This document shows positions 41,771-50,032 of a stretch of DNA of 64,000 bases, in pieces. The stretch is taken from NCBI RefSeq assembly GCF_041200175.1, contig NZ_CP165727.1, positions 868,001 through 932,000 on the forward strand, in the 5' to 3' direction. Position numbers and translations under genes: made by a program. Every line of letters starts with the position of its first letter. Position 1 is the stretch's first letter. Under the pieces are notes generated by a model. The model was not told the origin of the DNA, made no database searches, and saw nothing but the letters and a program-made list of their open reading frames with translations. The stretch is from Streptomyces sp. R33. Lineage in GTDB: Bacteria; Actinomycetota; Actinomycetes; Streptomycetales; Streptomycetaceae.

Positions 41771-42661
41771 CTACGGGACGTTGGTCACGGTCTCGCAGCG
41801 GACGGCGACGTCGCTTCCGTCGTTGCCGTCGCAGGTGTCCTTCACGTCGTCGCCCCCGTCCATGACGTCATTGCCGCTCGCCGCCTCGTCCGCCGGGGAG
41901 AGCACTGCCGGCGCGCTCTGGGCAGGCTTCGCCGACGAGCTCGGGCGGTTCTGGCGGCCCGGGCGGGCGGGCTTCGCGGCCACGCCGTCCTCGCCCTTCC
42001 CGTGCGCGGCGTGACCCGAGTTGCTGTCGCCGATGATGGCGTCGACGCCGGGCCCGCCCATGAGTACGTCGGCGCCGTGGCCGGCCGCGCTGGCCTCGGC
42101 CGAGGAGTCGCCGGTGATGCTGTCGTCACCGGGCCCACCGTCGATGACGTCCCTGCCGCCACCCGTTGCGTTGATGCCGCCACGGCTGTCGCCGATGATG
42201 GCGTCGTTCCCCTCCTCGCCGAACAGGACGTCGTCGCCCCCGCCGGACGCGCTGGAGCCGAAGGCCATGCTGTCCCCGCCCATGCGGTCGTCACCCGGCC
42301 CGCCGAAGAGGACGTCATTGCCCCCGCCGTCGACGGCGGCTCCGGTGGCGATCAGGTCGCCGCGGAGGAGGTCCGCGCCTTCGCCGCCGTCCAGCCGGTC
42401 GTTGCCCAGGCCTCCGGCGATCGTGTCGTTGCCGCCCAGTCCGCAGATCAGGTCGTCCCCGCCGAGCCCGTCGATGGTGTCCACACCCGCCGACCCGATG
42501 ATGACGTCGTCGCCCGCCGTCCCGGCGATCGTGCCCGCCCCCGTCAGGGTCGCCGCGCGGCCGAAGCAGGTGGCCTCGGGCGCGTCGGCGGCCGCTGCCG
42601 GGACCCCGAAGGAGAGCAGCGCGGCTGCGGTCAGCAGGGTCAGTGACTTACGACAAGGCAT
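41771..42661 (-). CDS. Secreted RTX-like calcium-binding repeat protein
   Basis: The 296-residue protein has a signal peptide ([20 protein letters not shown]) and then many glycine/aspartate nonapeptide repeats of the GGxGxDxLx type, for example [20 protein letters not shown] and [16 protein letters not shown], the last ones longer and separated. Such repeats fold into a calcium-bound beta roll outside the cell. A Pro/Ser/Ala-rich segment (about residues 225-260) interrupts the array before a last [15 protein letters not shown] unit. No enzymatic domain is attached. Its role is unknown, perhaps a cell-surface or matrix protein. Confidence 0.83.
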   Translation of the reverse strand: MPCRKSLTLLTAAALLSFGVPAAAADAPEATCFGRAATLTGAGTIAGTAGDDVIIGSAGVDTIDGLGGDDLICGLGGNDTIAGGLGNDRLDGGEGADLLRGDLIATGAAVDGGGNDVLFGGPGDDRMGGDSMAFGSSASGGGDDVLFGEEGNDAIIGDSRGGINATGGGRDVIDGGPGDDSITGDSSAEASAAGHGADVLMGGPGVDAIIGDSNSGHAAHGKGEDGVAAKPARPGRQNRPSSSAKPAQSAPAVLSPADEAASGNDVMDGGDDVKDTCDGNDGSDVAVRCETVTNVP

Positions 42662-42871
42662 ACAGACCTCCGGTGGGAGTGGTCACAGCTGCCCGGCCAT
42701 CCGAGGAACCAGGCTCGAATCCGTGGGGAACATATGGGGTGAATCACCTGAAAGCAATGAAATGCCTAGCCTTTTGTATGCCTTACGCTCGGTTGGCCCC
42801 GCCCTGAAGCGGGCCGCACACCCGGACGGAGTCCGCTCCGCCTCGAGGGGGCGGGTTCCCGGACGGTCGCC

Positions 42872-42877
42872 TACCGT
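42872..42877 (+). promoter_or_regulatory. Candidate -10 box of a leaderless promoter
   Basis: TACCGT stands exactly 6 bases before the ATG at 42884. The only possible ribosome binding site (GAGG) would directly abut the start codon, which favours a leaderless mRNA. Confidence 0.45.
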
Positions 42878-42883
42878 CGAGGT

Positions 42884-43168
42884 ATGAGCGGGATCATCGT
42901 GGTGCACGAGCTCGACACTCCGGCGCCGACCCGCGCCGGCAAGGGGCCGGCCCAGGGCACCGAGGCACCCGTCCGCCAGGTGCATGCCGCGCCTGCCGCG
43001 CCCGGGACGACCACCGAGCCGGGCCCGCGCACGGTCTGCGGCAAGGACACCTTCGCGATGGCACCGGCCCACTGGACCCCGTCCGAGCAGCCGGGCTCCC
43101 CGTGGTACCCGCCGCAGGAGGCGAGCCTGGTGTGCCCTTCCTGCGATGCGGTGATGGACGACAGCTGA
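42884..43168 (+). CDS. Small hypothetical protein with C-terminal CPSC (94 aa)
   Basis: The protein begins MSGIIVVHELDTPAPTRAGK, has a proline-rich middle, and ends with a more ordered part TVCGKDTFAMAPAHWTPSEQ, then PPQEASLVCPSCDAVMDDS. The single Cys plus CxxC could bind zinc or iron. I do not recognise a named family. It lacks a signal peptide. The start is supported by a TACCGT box 6 bases upstream. Confidence 0.6.
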   Translation: MSGIIVVHELDTPAPTRAGKGPAQGTEAPVRQVHAAPAAPGTTTEPGPRTVCGKDTFAMAPAHWTPSEQPGSPWYPPQEASLVCPSCDAVMDDS

Positions 43169-43335
43169 TCCGGCACCGTTCGCAGCGGCTGCGTCCGGAC
43201 GGGGTCCAGGACGCGCCGGTGGCGGCACACCGCATGCGCACGCGGTGTGCTCACGTGAAGCTTGAGACCTGGTGACACGCACCACCCCGCACGTACCAGG
43301 TCGTGGCGACCGCGCCCAAGGAAAGGTCTGTCCTC

Positions 43336-43890
43336 ATGCCGCTCACCCATCGCAAGGATCTCGGACTGCTCGCCCTGCGCCTGGGGGCAGGTGGTGTGCT
43401 GATCGCCCACGGGGCACAGAAGCTCTTCGGCTGGTTCGGCGGAGCCGGTATCGAAGGCACGGCCCGGGGCATGGAGCACATGGGATTCACCCCGGGACGG
43501 GAGAGCGCGATCGCAGCCGGACTCGGCGAGGCCGGCGGTGGCGCGCTGCTCGCCCTGGGCCTTGCGACCCCGGCGGCCGGCGCCGCCGCGGCGGGCGCCA
43601 TGGCCGGAGCCGCCGCGGTGCACGCGCCGGCCGGGTTCTTCGCCCAGGGCGGCGGCTTGGAGTACCCGGCCTTCCTCGGCTTCGTAGCGGCCTGCCTCGG
43701 CCTTTCCGGGCCCGGTCGCTTCTCGCTCGACCACGCCACCCGGCACCGGCTGGACCGGCCGGCCACGGTGGTGCTGGCCTTCACGCTCAGCGCGGCCGCG
43801 GCCACCGTCGTCCTCAACCGGCGGGCCGCGACGCTCGCCGCCGCCGAGGCGTCCGGCCCGGGCCAGGACGCCGACGGGCAGACGGCGTAG
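43336..43890 (+). CDS. DoxX-family membrane protein
   Basis: The 184-residue protein has the DoxX start [28 protein letters not shown], with four hydrophobic helices up to [19 protein letters not shown] long Ala/Gly stretch ([17 protein letters not shown]) forms the second helix. The family is linked to quinone or thiol oxidoreduction, without a settled role. The ATG at 43336 follows AAGGAAAGG; an upstream GTG at 43303 is possible. It converges with the EF-hand gene. Confidence 0.85.
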   Translation: MPLTHRKDLGLLALRLGAGGVLIAHGAQKLFGWFGGAGIEGTARGMEHMGFTPGRESAIAAGLGEAGGGALLALGLATPAAGAAAAGAMAGAAAVHAPAGFFAQGGGLEYPAFLGFVAACLGLSGPGRFSLDHATRHRLDRPATVVLAFTLSAAAATVVLNRRAATLAAAEASGPGQDADGQTA

Positions 43891-43913
43891 CCGCCATCGC
43901 CCGCTCACAGGGG

Positions 43914-44165
43914 CTACCAGCCGAAGCGGCGGTCGACCTCCCGGGCGAACTCCTCGAACGTCAGCACGTTGTCGCCGTTCTTGTCGGCGGCGTCGAAGAG
44001 CGCGGACGAGGCATCGACATCGCCCAGGCCCCAGAACGGCAGGTCGCCGTTGGCGGCCAGGGTCGGGCCCTTCGTCCGCAGGGCGGTGATCACTTCCAGG
44101 CGGGTCAGGGTGCCGTCATGGTTGAGATCGAGCGCCTCGAACAGCTTGCGGGCCTTCGCACTCAT
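43914..44165 (-). CDS. EF-hand calcium-binding protein (calerythrin-like, 83 aa)
   Basis: Two EF-hand loops are visible: DLNHDGTLTRLE (all ligand positions acceptable) and DKNGDNVLTFEE. They are linked by a helix and a segment with GDLPFWGLGDVDASSALF. Small streptomycete EF-hand proteins of this size are thought to buffer calcium. The ATG at 44165 is preferred over the GTG one codon upstream; GGAAGG lies about 10 bases ahead. Confidence 0.87.
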   Translation of the reverse strand: MSAKARKLFEALDLNHDGTLTRLEVITALRTKGPTLAANGDLPFWGLGDVDASSALFDAADKNGDNVLTFEEFAREVDRRFGW

Positions 44166-44423
44166 CACGTACGTCCTTCCGGGAGGAGTCGGCAGGGGCT
44201 GCCTGCCGCCAGCCTACGGCGCCGCCCACGCCGGACGGCGGGCGCGGGTCTCCCGGAGCATGAGGGGCGGGCGAAGCCCGGTCCGGACATGGCCCGCTGC
44301 CGCCCGGCCGGGCAGCGGCACCCTCCCATGAGGAATCCGAACCCATCGGCGCACGAGGCCGTGCCCCAGGCAACGACGCCCACACCAGCGCAAGCCGACC
44401 CAGCAGCCGGAGGAAACACCCGG

Positions 44424-44951
44424 ATGAGCGAGACATCACCCGAGCACTCCGCCACGGAGCAAGCCGTGACCGTACTGATGGCGGTCGTGCCGTGCGGCTG
44501 CGACACCGCGCGCCAGATCCTGGCGGACACGGCGCGGGCCGCCGGAGCCGCCCTGCTCGAGACGGCCGAGGCCGTGCTCGCCCTGGGAGGCTGCCGCGCG
44601 CTGCCGGCCGCCCTGGGCACGGCCTTGCAGGCCGCGATGGACGGGGCCAGGTCCGCCGCCGCCGTACCGCCCGCGACCGAGACGTCCACGCGGCTGCTCC
44701 CCGATCCGCAGGCCATCGGCAGGTTGCTGAAGCGGCACCGCGGCCTGCGCCGCCGCGCTCTGGCCGCGCCGCACGACCCCGCCGTGCGCAAGGAGCTCGA
44801 CGACACCACGTACACCCTGTGCATCCTGATGGGCCAACGGAACGCCAGCACGGCACTGCGCTCGGCCGAACTGCTCGTCGGCGCCGAATGGCCCGGCACC
44901 ACGCTGAGGAGGAGGGTCCGGGACGCGAGAACAGAGCGCCACGGGTGGTGA
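44424..44951 (+). CDS. DUF5133 domain protein with ANTAR-like N-terminus
   Basis: The 175-residue protein has a helical N-terminal part (AVTVLMAVVPCGCDTARQIL...LETAEAVLALGG) with some likeness to ANTAR RNA-binding domains. The C-terminal DUF5133 domain reads LLPDPQAIGRLLKRHRGLRR, then ELDDTTYTLCILMGQRNAST and ALRSAELLVGAEW. DUF5133 is almost confined to streptomycetes and undefined. The ATG at 44424 follows GGAGG at a long spacing of 10. It stands alone between the EF-hand gene and the transporter operon. Confidence 0.75.
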   Translation: MSETSPEHSATEQAVTVLMAVVPCGCDTARQILADTARAAGAALLETAEAVLALGGCRALPAALGTALQAAMDGARSAAAVPPATETSTRLLPDPQAIGRLLKRHRGLRRRALAAPHDPAVRKELDDTTYTLCILMGQRNASTALRSAELLVGAEWPGTTLRRRVRDARTERHGW

Positions 44952-45128
44952 GTCTCCGCCGCGACGGCGCAGCCGGCCCGGCCCCGGGCCCACGGCCAAG
45001 CCCTCCTTCGAACCCCTGCCGTCCGGCGAGGACCTCCGGCCCCGTACGCGGCCGGTCGGGGGCCGCCGAACTGCTGAAACGGATCCGGCGGAGGCGTCGC
45101 TGTCCCAGCGAGGGGGCACGGAGCACGG

Positions 45129-46427
45129 GTGAGACCTCTCGAGCTGCACCCCGCGGCCGCCCGCCGCACCACCACCTCCCGCCGGGCGCTGCTCGCCGGT
45201 TCGGTCGGCAATCTCGTCGAGTGGTACGAGTTCGGCGTCTACGGCTGCCTGGCCACCGTCATCGCCGCGAACTTCTTCCGGCATGAGGGGAGCAGCGGCG
45301 CCGAGGCGCTGGTCGCCACGTACGCCTCGTTCGCACTCGCCTTCTTCTTCCGGCCCGTCGGCGCCGTCCTGTTCGGGCGACTCGGTGACGGCCTCGGGCG
45401 GCGGCCCACCCTCATCGTGGTCGTCGGCCTCATGACCCTCGCCACCGCGATGATCGGCCTCCTTCCGACCCGCGCCGCCATCGGGGGCGCCGCCCCGTGG
45501 CTCCTCACGCTCCTGCGAGTACTGCAAGGGCTTTCCGCGGGCGGCGAGTTCGGCGGGGCCGTCTCCCTCATGACCGAGTACGCGCCCGCCGGCCGCCGCG
45601 GCCTCTACGGGGCATGGCAGTCGTTCACCGTCGCGCTCGGCCTGCTCACCGGGGCCGGTACGGCCGCCGCCCTGGCGACGGCACTGCCCGCCGAGGCCCT
45701 GTACGCGTGGGGCTGGCGGATCCCGTTCCTGCTGGCCCTGCCGCTGGGCGCGGTGGCGCTGTGGCTGCGTACGGCGCTGGAGGAGCCTCCCGGGGCTCCC
45801 CCGGGAGACGGCCGGGACACTCCGGTCGGCGCCCGGGAGCTCGCGCGGGCCGTCGTACTGGGCATCGGGCGGATCATGGGCTGGTCGGCGGCCGGCTACA
45901 CCTTCCTCGTCGTCCTGCCGTCCTACCTCCAGGCGACGCTCGGTGCCTCCCTCCGCGAGGCCCTGCTCGCCACCGCCCTCGCCAATGCCGGGTTCGCGGC
46001 GTCGATCCTGCCCGCCGGGGCGCTCAGCGACCGGATCGGCCGGCGCCCGGTGATGCTGTGCGGGGCCGTCGGAGTCGTGGTGCTCGCCCTCCCCCTCGTC
46101 CACCTGCTCCAGTCCCCCGGCTCATCGCCGTGGGCGAGAGCCGGGGCCGTGTTGCTCGCGGGTGCGCTGGTCGGCCTGCTGGCCGGGCCCGGACCGGCGA
46201 TGCTCGCCGAGATGTTCCCGCGCCGGGTCCGCTGTACGGGGCTCGGCCTGGCCTACTCCCTCGCCAACGCGGTGTTCTCCGGCTGCGCCGGACTCGTCAT
46301 CACCGCCCTGATCGCACGGACGGGAGACCCCGCCGTGCCCGCGTACTACGCCGCCGGCGCCTGCGCCCTCAGCTGTCCCGCGCTGCTGGCCCTGCGCGGG
46401 CGCGCCCACCGGGAGCCGCTGCAATGA
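45129..46427 (+). CDS. MFS transporter, MHS (metabolite:H+ symporter) family
   Basis: The 432-residue protein has twelve predicted spans. Its N-terminus SRRALLAGSVGNLVEWYEFG VYG and the loop LFGRLGDGLGRRPTL are MHS signatures, as in ProP, KgtP and ShiA. RVLQGLSAGGEFGGAVSLMTE is the second MHS motif. The substrate is not predictable from motifs. Its stop overlaps the start of anmK by 4 bases (ATGA), so it may import an anhydro-sugar, amino sugar or related compound. The GTG has GGAG 5 bases ahead. Confidence 0.87.
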   Translation: MRPLELHPAAARRTTTSRRALLAGSVGNLVEWYEFGVYGCLATVIAANFFRHEGSSGAEALVATYASFALAFFFRPVGAVLFGRLGDGLGRRPTLIVVVGLMTLATAMIGLLPTRAAIGGAAPWLLTLLRVLQGLSAGGEFGGAVSLMTEYAPAGRRGLYGAWQSFTVALGLLTGAGTAAALATALPAEALYAWGWRIPFLLALPLGAVALWLRTALEEPPGAPPGDGRDTPVGARELARAVVLGIGRIMGWSAAGYTFLVVLPSYLQATLGASLREALLATALANAGFAASILPAGALSDRIGRRPVMLCGAVGVVVLALPLVHLLQSPGSSPWARAGAVLLAGALVGLLAGPGPAMLAEMFPRRVRCTGLGLAYSLANAVFSGCAGLVITALIARTGDPAVPAYYAAGACALSCPALLALRGRAHREPLQ

Positions 46428-47629
46428 GGGTGATCGGGCTGATGTCGGGGACCTCGTACGACGCCGTCGACGCCGCTGCCGCCGACCTCGAACCGTCCCC
46501 TGAGGAGGGCACGTTGCGCCTCGTGCCGCTCGGCATGGTCAGCGAGCCGTACGCGGACGACGTACGGGAGGCCCTCGCCGCCGCCCTGCCGCCCGCGGCG
46601 ACCACCCTGGCCGAGGTCTGCCGCCTCGACACCCGGATCGGCCAGGCATTCGCGGCCGTCGCCGCCCGCGCCGACCGGGAACTGTGCGCAGGGCTGGCCG
46701 AGTTGGTTGCCTCGCACGGGCAGACGGTGTACCACTGGGCCGAGGACGGCCGGGTGCACGGCACGCTGCAGCTCGGCGAACCGGCCTGGATCGCGGAGCG
46801 CAGCGGCTGCCCCGTCGTCTCCGGCTTCCGGACGCGGGACGTGGCGGCGGGCGGGCAAGGGGCTCCGCTGGTCAGCCTGATCGACCTGATGCTCCTGCGC
46901 GGGCGCCCCGGCGTGCCCGCGGCGTTGAACATCGGGGGGATCGCCAACGTCACCGTGCTGCCCGCGGGCGCCGATCCCGTGGCGTTCGACACCGGCCCGG
47001 GCAACGCACTGATCGACGCCGCGGTCCGTGAACTGACCGCCGGGCGGCTCGCGTACGACGAGGGCGGCGTGCTCGCCGCCTCCGGGCGCGTCCACGAGGG
47101 GCTGCTCGACCGGCTGCTCTCCGGGGAGCCCTACTACCGGATGCCGGCTCCCCGGACGACGGGCAAGGAGCTGTTCCACGCGGGCTACCTCCGGGCGCGG
47201 CTCGCGGGGTGCGGCGAGCTCCCGCCGCAGGACCTCGTCGCCACGCTGACGCGCCTGACCGCCCGTACGGTGGCCGATGCGCTGCGCCCTCTCGCCGCCA
47301 CCGAGGTCTTCGTGTCGGGCGGAGGGGTACGCAACCCGACGCTGATGGCGATGCTCCGCGACGAGCTGGCGGGCGGCACCGCGGTACGCGCGTCGCAGGA
47401 GCTGGGGCTGCCCGCGGAGGCGAAGGAGGCGTATGCGTTCGCGGTGCTCGGGTACCTCAGCCTGCACGGCCTCCCGGGCAACGCCCCGGGGTGCACCGGA
47501 GCCGCGGGTCCGCGCGTGCTCGGGTCGCTCACTCCGGGCAGCCGCCCGCTGCGCCTGCCTGCGCATCCGGGCCGCGCTCCGCACGCCCTGACCGTACAGG
47601 GCCCGGCGACCGCAGGGGCTGCGGTGTGA
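46424..47629 (+). CDS. anmK: Anhydro-N-acetylmuramic acid kinase
   Basis: The 401-residue AnmK has the ATP-binding start MRVIGLMSGTSYDAVDAAAA, the substrate region SHGQTVYHWAEDGRVHGTLQ, and RTRDVAAGGQGAPLVSLIDL. NIGGIANVTVLP and FDTGPGNALIDAAVRELTAG complete the signature, and FVSGGGVRNPTLM is the C-terminal nucleotide loop. It phosphorylates and opens 1,6-anhydroMurNAc to MurNAc-6-P for cell-wall recycling. The last 60 residues add a Pro/Gly/Arg-rich tail beyond the core. It is translationally coupled to the MHS transporter. Confidence 0.93.
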   Translation: MRVIGLMSGTSYDAVDAAAADLEPSPEEGTLRLVPLGMVSEPYADDVREALAAALPPAATTLAEVCRLDTRIGQAFAAVAARADRELCAGLAELVASHGQTVYHWAEDGRVHGTLQLGEPAWIAERSGCPVVSGFRTRDVAAGGQGAPLVSLIDLMLLRGRPGVPAALNIGGIANVTVLPAGADPVAFDTGPGNALIDAAVRELTAGRLAYDEGGVLAASGRVHEGLLDRLLSGEPYYRMPAPRTTGKELFHAGYLRARLAGCGELPPQDLVATLTRLTARTVADALRPLAATEVFVSGGGVRNPTLMAMLRDELAGGTAVRASQELGLPAEAKEAYAFAVLGYLSLHGLPGNAPGCTGAAGPRVLGSLTPGSRPLRLPAHPGRAPHALTVQGPATAGAAV

Positions 47630-48168
47630 TCGGCTCGGCGCCCGGAACCTCCCGCTCCGCGCCTCGCGAGCGGTGCTGCCCGCGCAGCGGACACCAGTGC
47701 ACGGTGCGGCTGCTGCTGCCTGCGGCCTGGTCGAAGACCGCCACCCGGACGTGGCCCGTCCCGTGGCTGCTGCACGGCGGGCCGGGCGACCGCACCGACT
47801 GGACCGCCCACACCCACATCGAGGAGCTCGCCGCCCCTCGGGACGTCCTGGCCGTGCTGCCGCAGACGAGCCCGTGCAGCGGGTACAGCGACTGGTACAA
47901 CTCCGGCGGCGGAGGCCCCCCGGCCTGGGAGAACCTGACGGACGAACTGCGACCGCTGCTGGAGAGCGGGCCGGCGACCTGGTGAAGGGCGCCGGTGCCG
48001 GATGCCACACCGACTGGCGGCGCATCTGGGGCAGAGCCAGGCTTCCCGTTCGACACCGCGGACCCGGCGGATCTGCGCCAGCGCAGCGTGTGGGAACGGA
48101 ACGACCCGCTGCACCAGGCCGCCGGCGGCCCTCGGCGCCTGACGGCGGCCCCGCGCAGGGCCCCCTAG
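47626..48168 (+). pseudogene. Decayed alpha/beta-hydrolase (esterase, antigen-85-like type)
   Basis: Without a start or signal peptide the frame shows TVRLLLPAAWSKTATRTWPV, PWLLHGGPGDRTDWTAHTHI and GYSDWYNSGGGGPPAWENLT, the front half of a secreted putative esterase. A stop falls at 47983-47985. After about 18 more codons the same frame resumes FDTADPADLRQRSVWERNDP LHQAAGG, which belongs near the C-terminus. The stretch that should hold the GxSxG nucleophile elbow is missing. Loss of the 5' end, an internal deletion and a stop together make it non-functional. It follows anmK directly. Confidence 0.75.
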
Positions 48169-48896
48169 GAGGCGGGAGCCTCCAGCAGCTCCGGGCCGTT
48201 GTTGCGGACGCTGTTGACCGCCGTGGAGACCGCCCGGACGTCGAGGCGACCGTCGGCGGGGGTGTGGAGGAGTGCCCGGAGGCCGTGGACGTCCTGGTAG
48301 GCGGGATCCAGCCAGGTGTCGTGGTCCTCCGGGGACACGGCGAGGGGCATGCGCGGATGGATCCGGCCGGCCGCATCGGCGGCCTCGGTGGTGATGATCG
48401 TGGCGGTGACGAGCCAGGCGGCCGGGTCGTCCTCGTCGGTCACGGCCGGGTCGCGCCAGAACTCGTACAACCCGGCCATGGCCATGACCTCGGCGTCCTC
48501 CGGGGCGATGAAGTACGGCTGCTTGTACGCCTTCGCCGTGGCCGTGGCGGCCACGGACTGCCACTCGTAGAAGCCGTCCGCCGGCAGCAGGCACCGGCGC
48601 CGGGTGAAGGCACGGCGGTAGGCCGGCTTCTCGTGCACCGTCTCGACCCGCGCGTTGATCATCCGGGCGCCGCCGTTCGGGTCCTTCGCCCAGGAAGGGA
48701 CCAGGCCCCACCGCAGGGTGCGCAGCCGGCGCTGCACCTCCCCGGTCCCGCGGTCGGGTCGCTCGATGACCGCCCAGACCTCGTCGGTGGGGGCAACGTT
48801 CCAGCTCGGCGCCAGCGTCTCCCGGGGATCCCAGCGGGCCTCGAACAGGCCGGCCAGGTCTTCGGGGGCCCGGCTGGAGGCATATCGACCGCACAT
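48165..48896 (-). CDS. SRAP-domain abasic-site-shielding protein (YedK/HMCES family)
   Basis: The 243-residue protein begins MCGRYASS, so Cys2 becomes the N-terminal catalytic residue after Met removal. WNVAPTDEVWAV, RWGLVPSWAKDP, MINARVETVHEKPAYRRAF, CLLPADGFYEWQ and IHPRMPLAVS cover the conserved Asn, Glu and His of the family. SRAP proteins crosslink to abasic sites in single-stranded DNA to protect them. The start at 48896 is fixed by the MCGRY motif. The 293 bases upstream hold no recognised gene. Confidence 0.93.
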   Translation of the reverse strand: MCGRYASSRAPEDLAGLFEARWDPRETLAPSWNVAPTDEVWAVIERPDRGTGEVQRRLRTLRWGLVPSWAKDPNGGARMINARVETVHEKPAYRRAFTRRRCLLPADGFYEWQSVAATATAKAYKQPYFIAPEDAEVMAMAGLYEFWRDPAVTDEDDPAAWLVTATIITTEAADAAGRIHPRMPLAVSPEDHDTWLDPAYQDVHGLRALLHTPADGRLDVRAVSTAVNSVRNNGPELLEAPAS

Positions 48897-49189
48897 GGCA
48901 TCCACTCTCCCACCGCGACGGCTCCCCCGGCCGCCGGACCGGCGCCGCGGGCGCGGGATTCAAGGAGGGGTACGTGCCCGCAGCCACCGGGGCGGCCGCC
49001 CGGGCCGCTCACCGCGGACGGCCGCCGTCTCCAGCGTAGGCCGCCATGCCGCTGCCCCGCTCAGCGACGGAAGTGCGGCCTGGTCCGATCGGCCGGCGTC
49101 GGCGCAGGTCGGAGCGGGTCCGATCGGGCCGGTGCCCGTCGGCCGTACGGCGGGGCGCCGCTCGTACGGGGCCTGCGGAAGCCCGGCGG

Positions 49190-49849
49190 TTACGAAACGA
49201 ACTCCTCGTCCCCGTACCGCACCCTCGCGGTGTCCCAGTCGACCCCGAGCTCGGCCGTGAGCCGCCGGGCCAGCGGGAGGTCGGCGATCGGGGCGATCAG
49301 GACGAGCCGGCCGCCCGCGGTGACCGAGCCGCCGCCGAGGCGCTCGCGGGCCTCCGGGTTCGCGAGGAGCGCTTCACGGAGCCGGGGCGCGGAGACGCCG
49401 GGGGCCTGGATCTCCACCGCATCGGCCTGCGGTGACGTCCGCGGCAGGCAGCGGAAGGTGAGCACCGACTCCTGGCGGTACTGCTTGCGGATGACGTCGG
49501 CGATGTGGTGGAGCCCGTCGGCGCCCACCCTGTCGACGTCGAACTCCCGCGAGCGCTCGTACGTGGTCTGCTTCAGGTCGCCGGACCAGAAGACGCCGTC
49601 CAGCAGGGTCGACGTCCCCGGCCTGGCACCGTTGGTGCGGATGATCTGGCGCACCTCGTGGTCGAACCGCGTCAGCCGGGTCCGCAGCCGTGCGTCGTCG
49701 GGGTCCGTGATGACCGCGGTGTTGTTGGTGGCGAAGATCTCCCCGGCCGGGCAGTCATGGGTTTCGGGACTCGCCTGCGCGGTTCCCGTACCGGCTGCCC
49801 CGAACGCCAGGACGCAGACCGCGACCAGGACACCCAACCGTTGTTTCAT
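49190..49849 (-). CDS. Secreted protein of unknown function (219 aa)
   Basis: A clear signal peptide (KQRLGVLVAVCVLAFGAAGT GTAQAS) is followed by a mature domain of about 190 residues with two cysteines (THDCPAGE, TFRCLPRT). The mature part has FDHEVRQIIRTNGARPGTST and a repeat-like VSAPRLREALLANPEARERL, then GGRLVLIAPIADLPLARRLT. I do not recognise the family. No catalytic motif is visible. The ATG has a weak AGGG site. Confidence 0.7.
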   Translation of the reverse strand: MKQRLGVLVAVCVLAFGAAGTGTAQASPETHDCPAGEIFATNNTAVITDPDDARLRTRLTRFDHEVRQIIRTNGARPGTSTLLDGVFWSGDLKQTTYERSREFDVDRVGADGLHHIADVIRKQYRQESVLTFRCLPRTSPQADAVEIQAPGVSAPRLREALLANPEARERLGGGSVTAGGRLVLIAPIADLPLARRLTAELGVDWDTARVRYGDEEFVS

Positions 49850-50032
49850 GCCTCAACTCCCTGACCACGGGCTCATGGTGCTGCGCCCGGGGGCGCATCG
49901 GGATCACCGTAGGGCCTGCGGTACCGCGCCACGGGCGGCAACGCGCTGCCTGGTCGATAACAAGTGGCAGGAATGTCCGGTCAGTTACGGGTGGAGTTCC
50001 GGTCCGCGGCACGGTCGTGGATCGGCGGCGGG

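Noticed and set aside
41771..42661. Repeats in this region as a possible CRISPR or minisatellite
   Set aside because: They encode regular Gly/Asp nonapeptides of an RTX-like protein; spacing and sequence are those of a coding repeat, without identical direct repeats and spacers.
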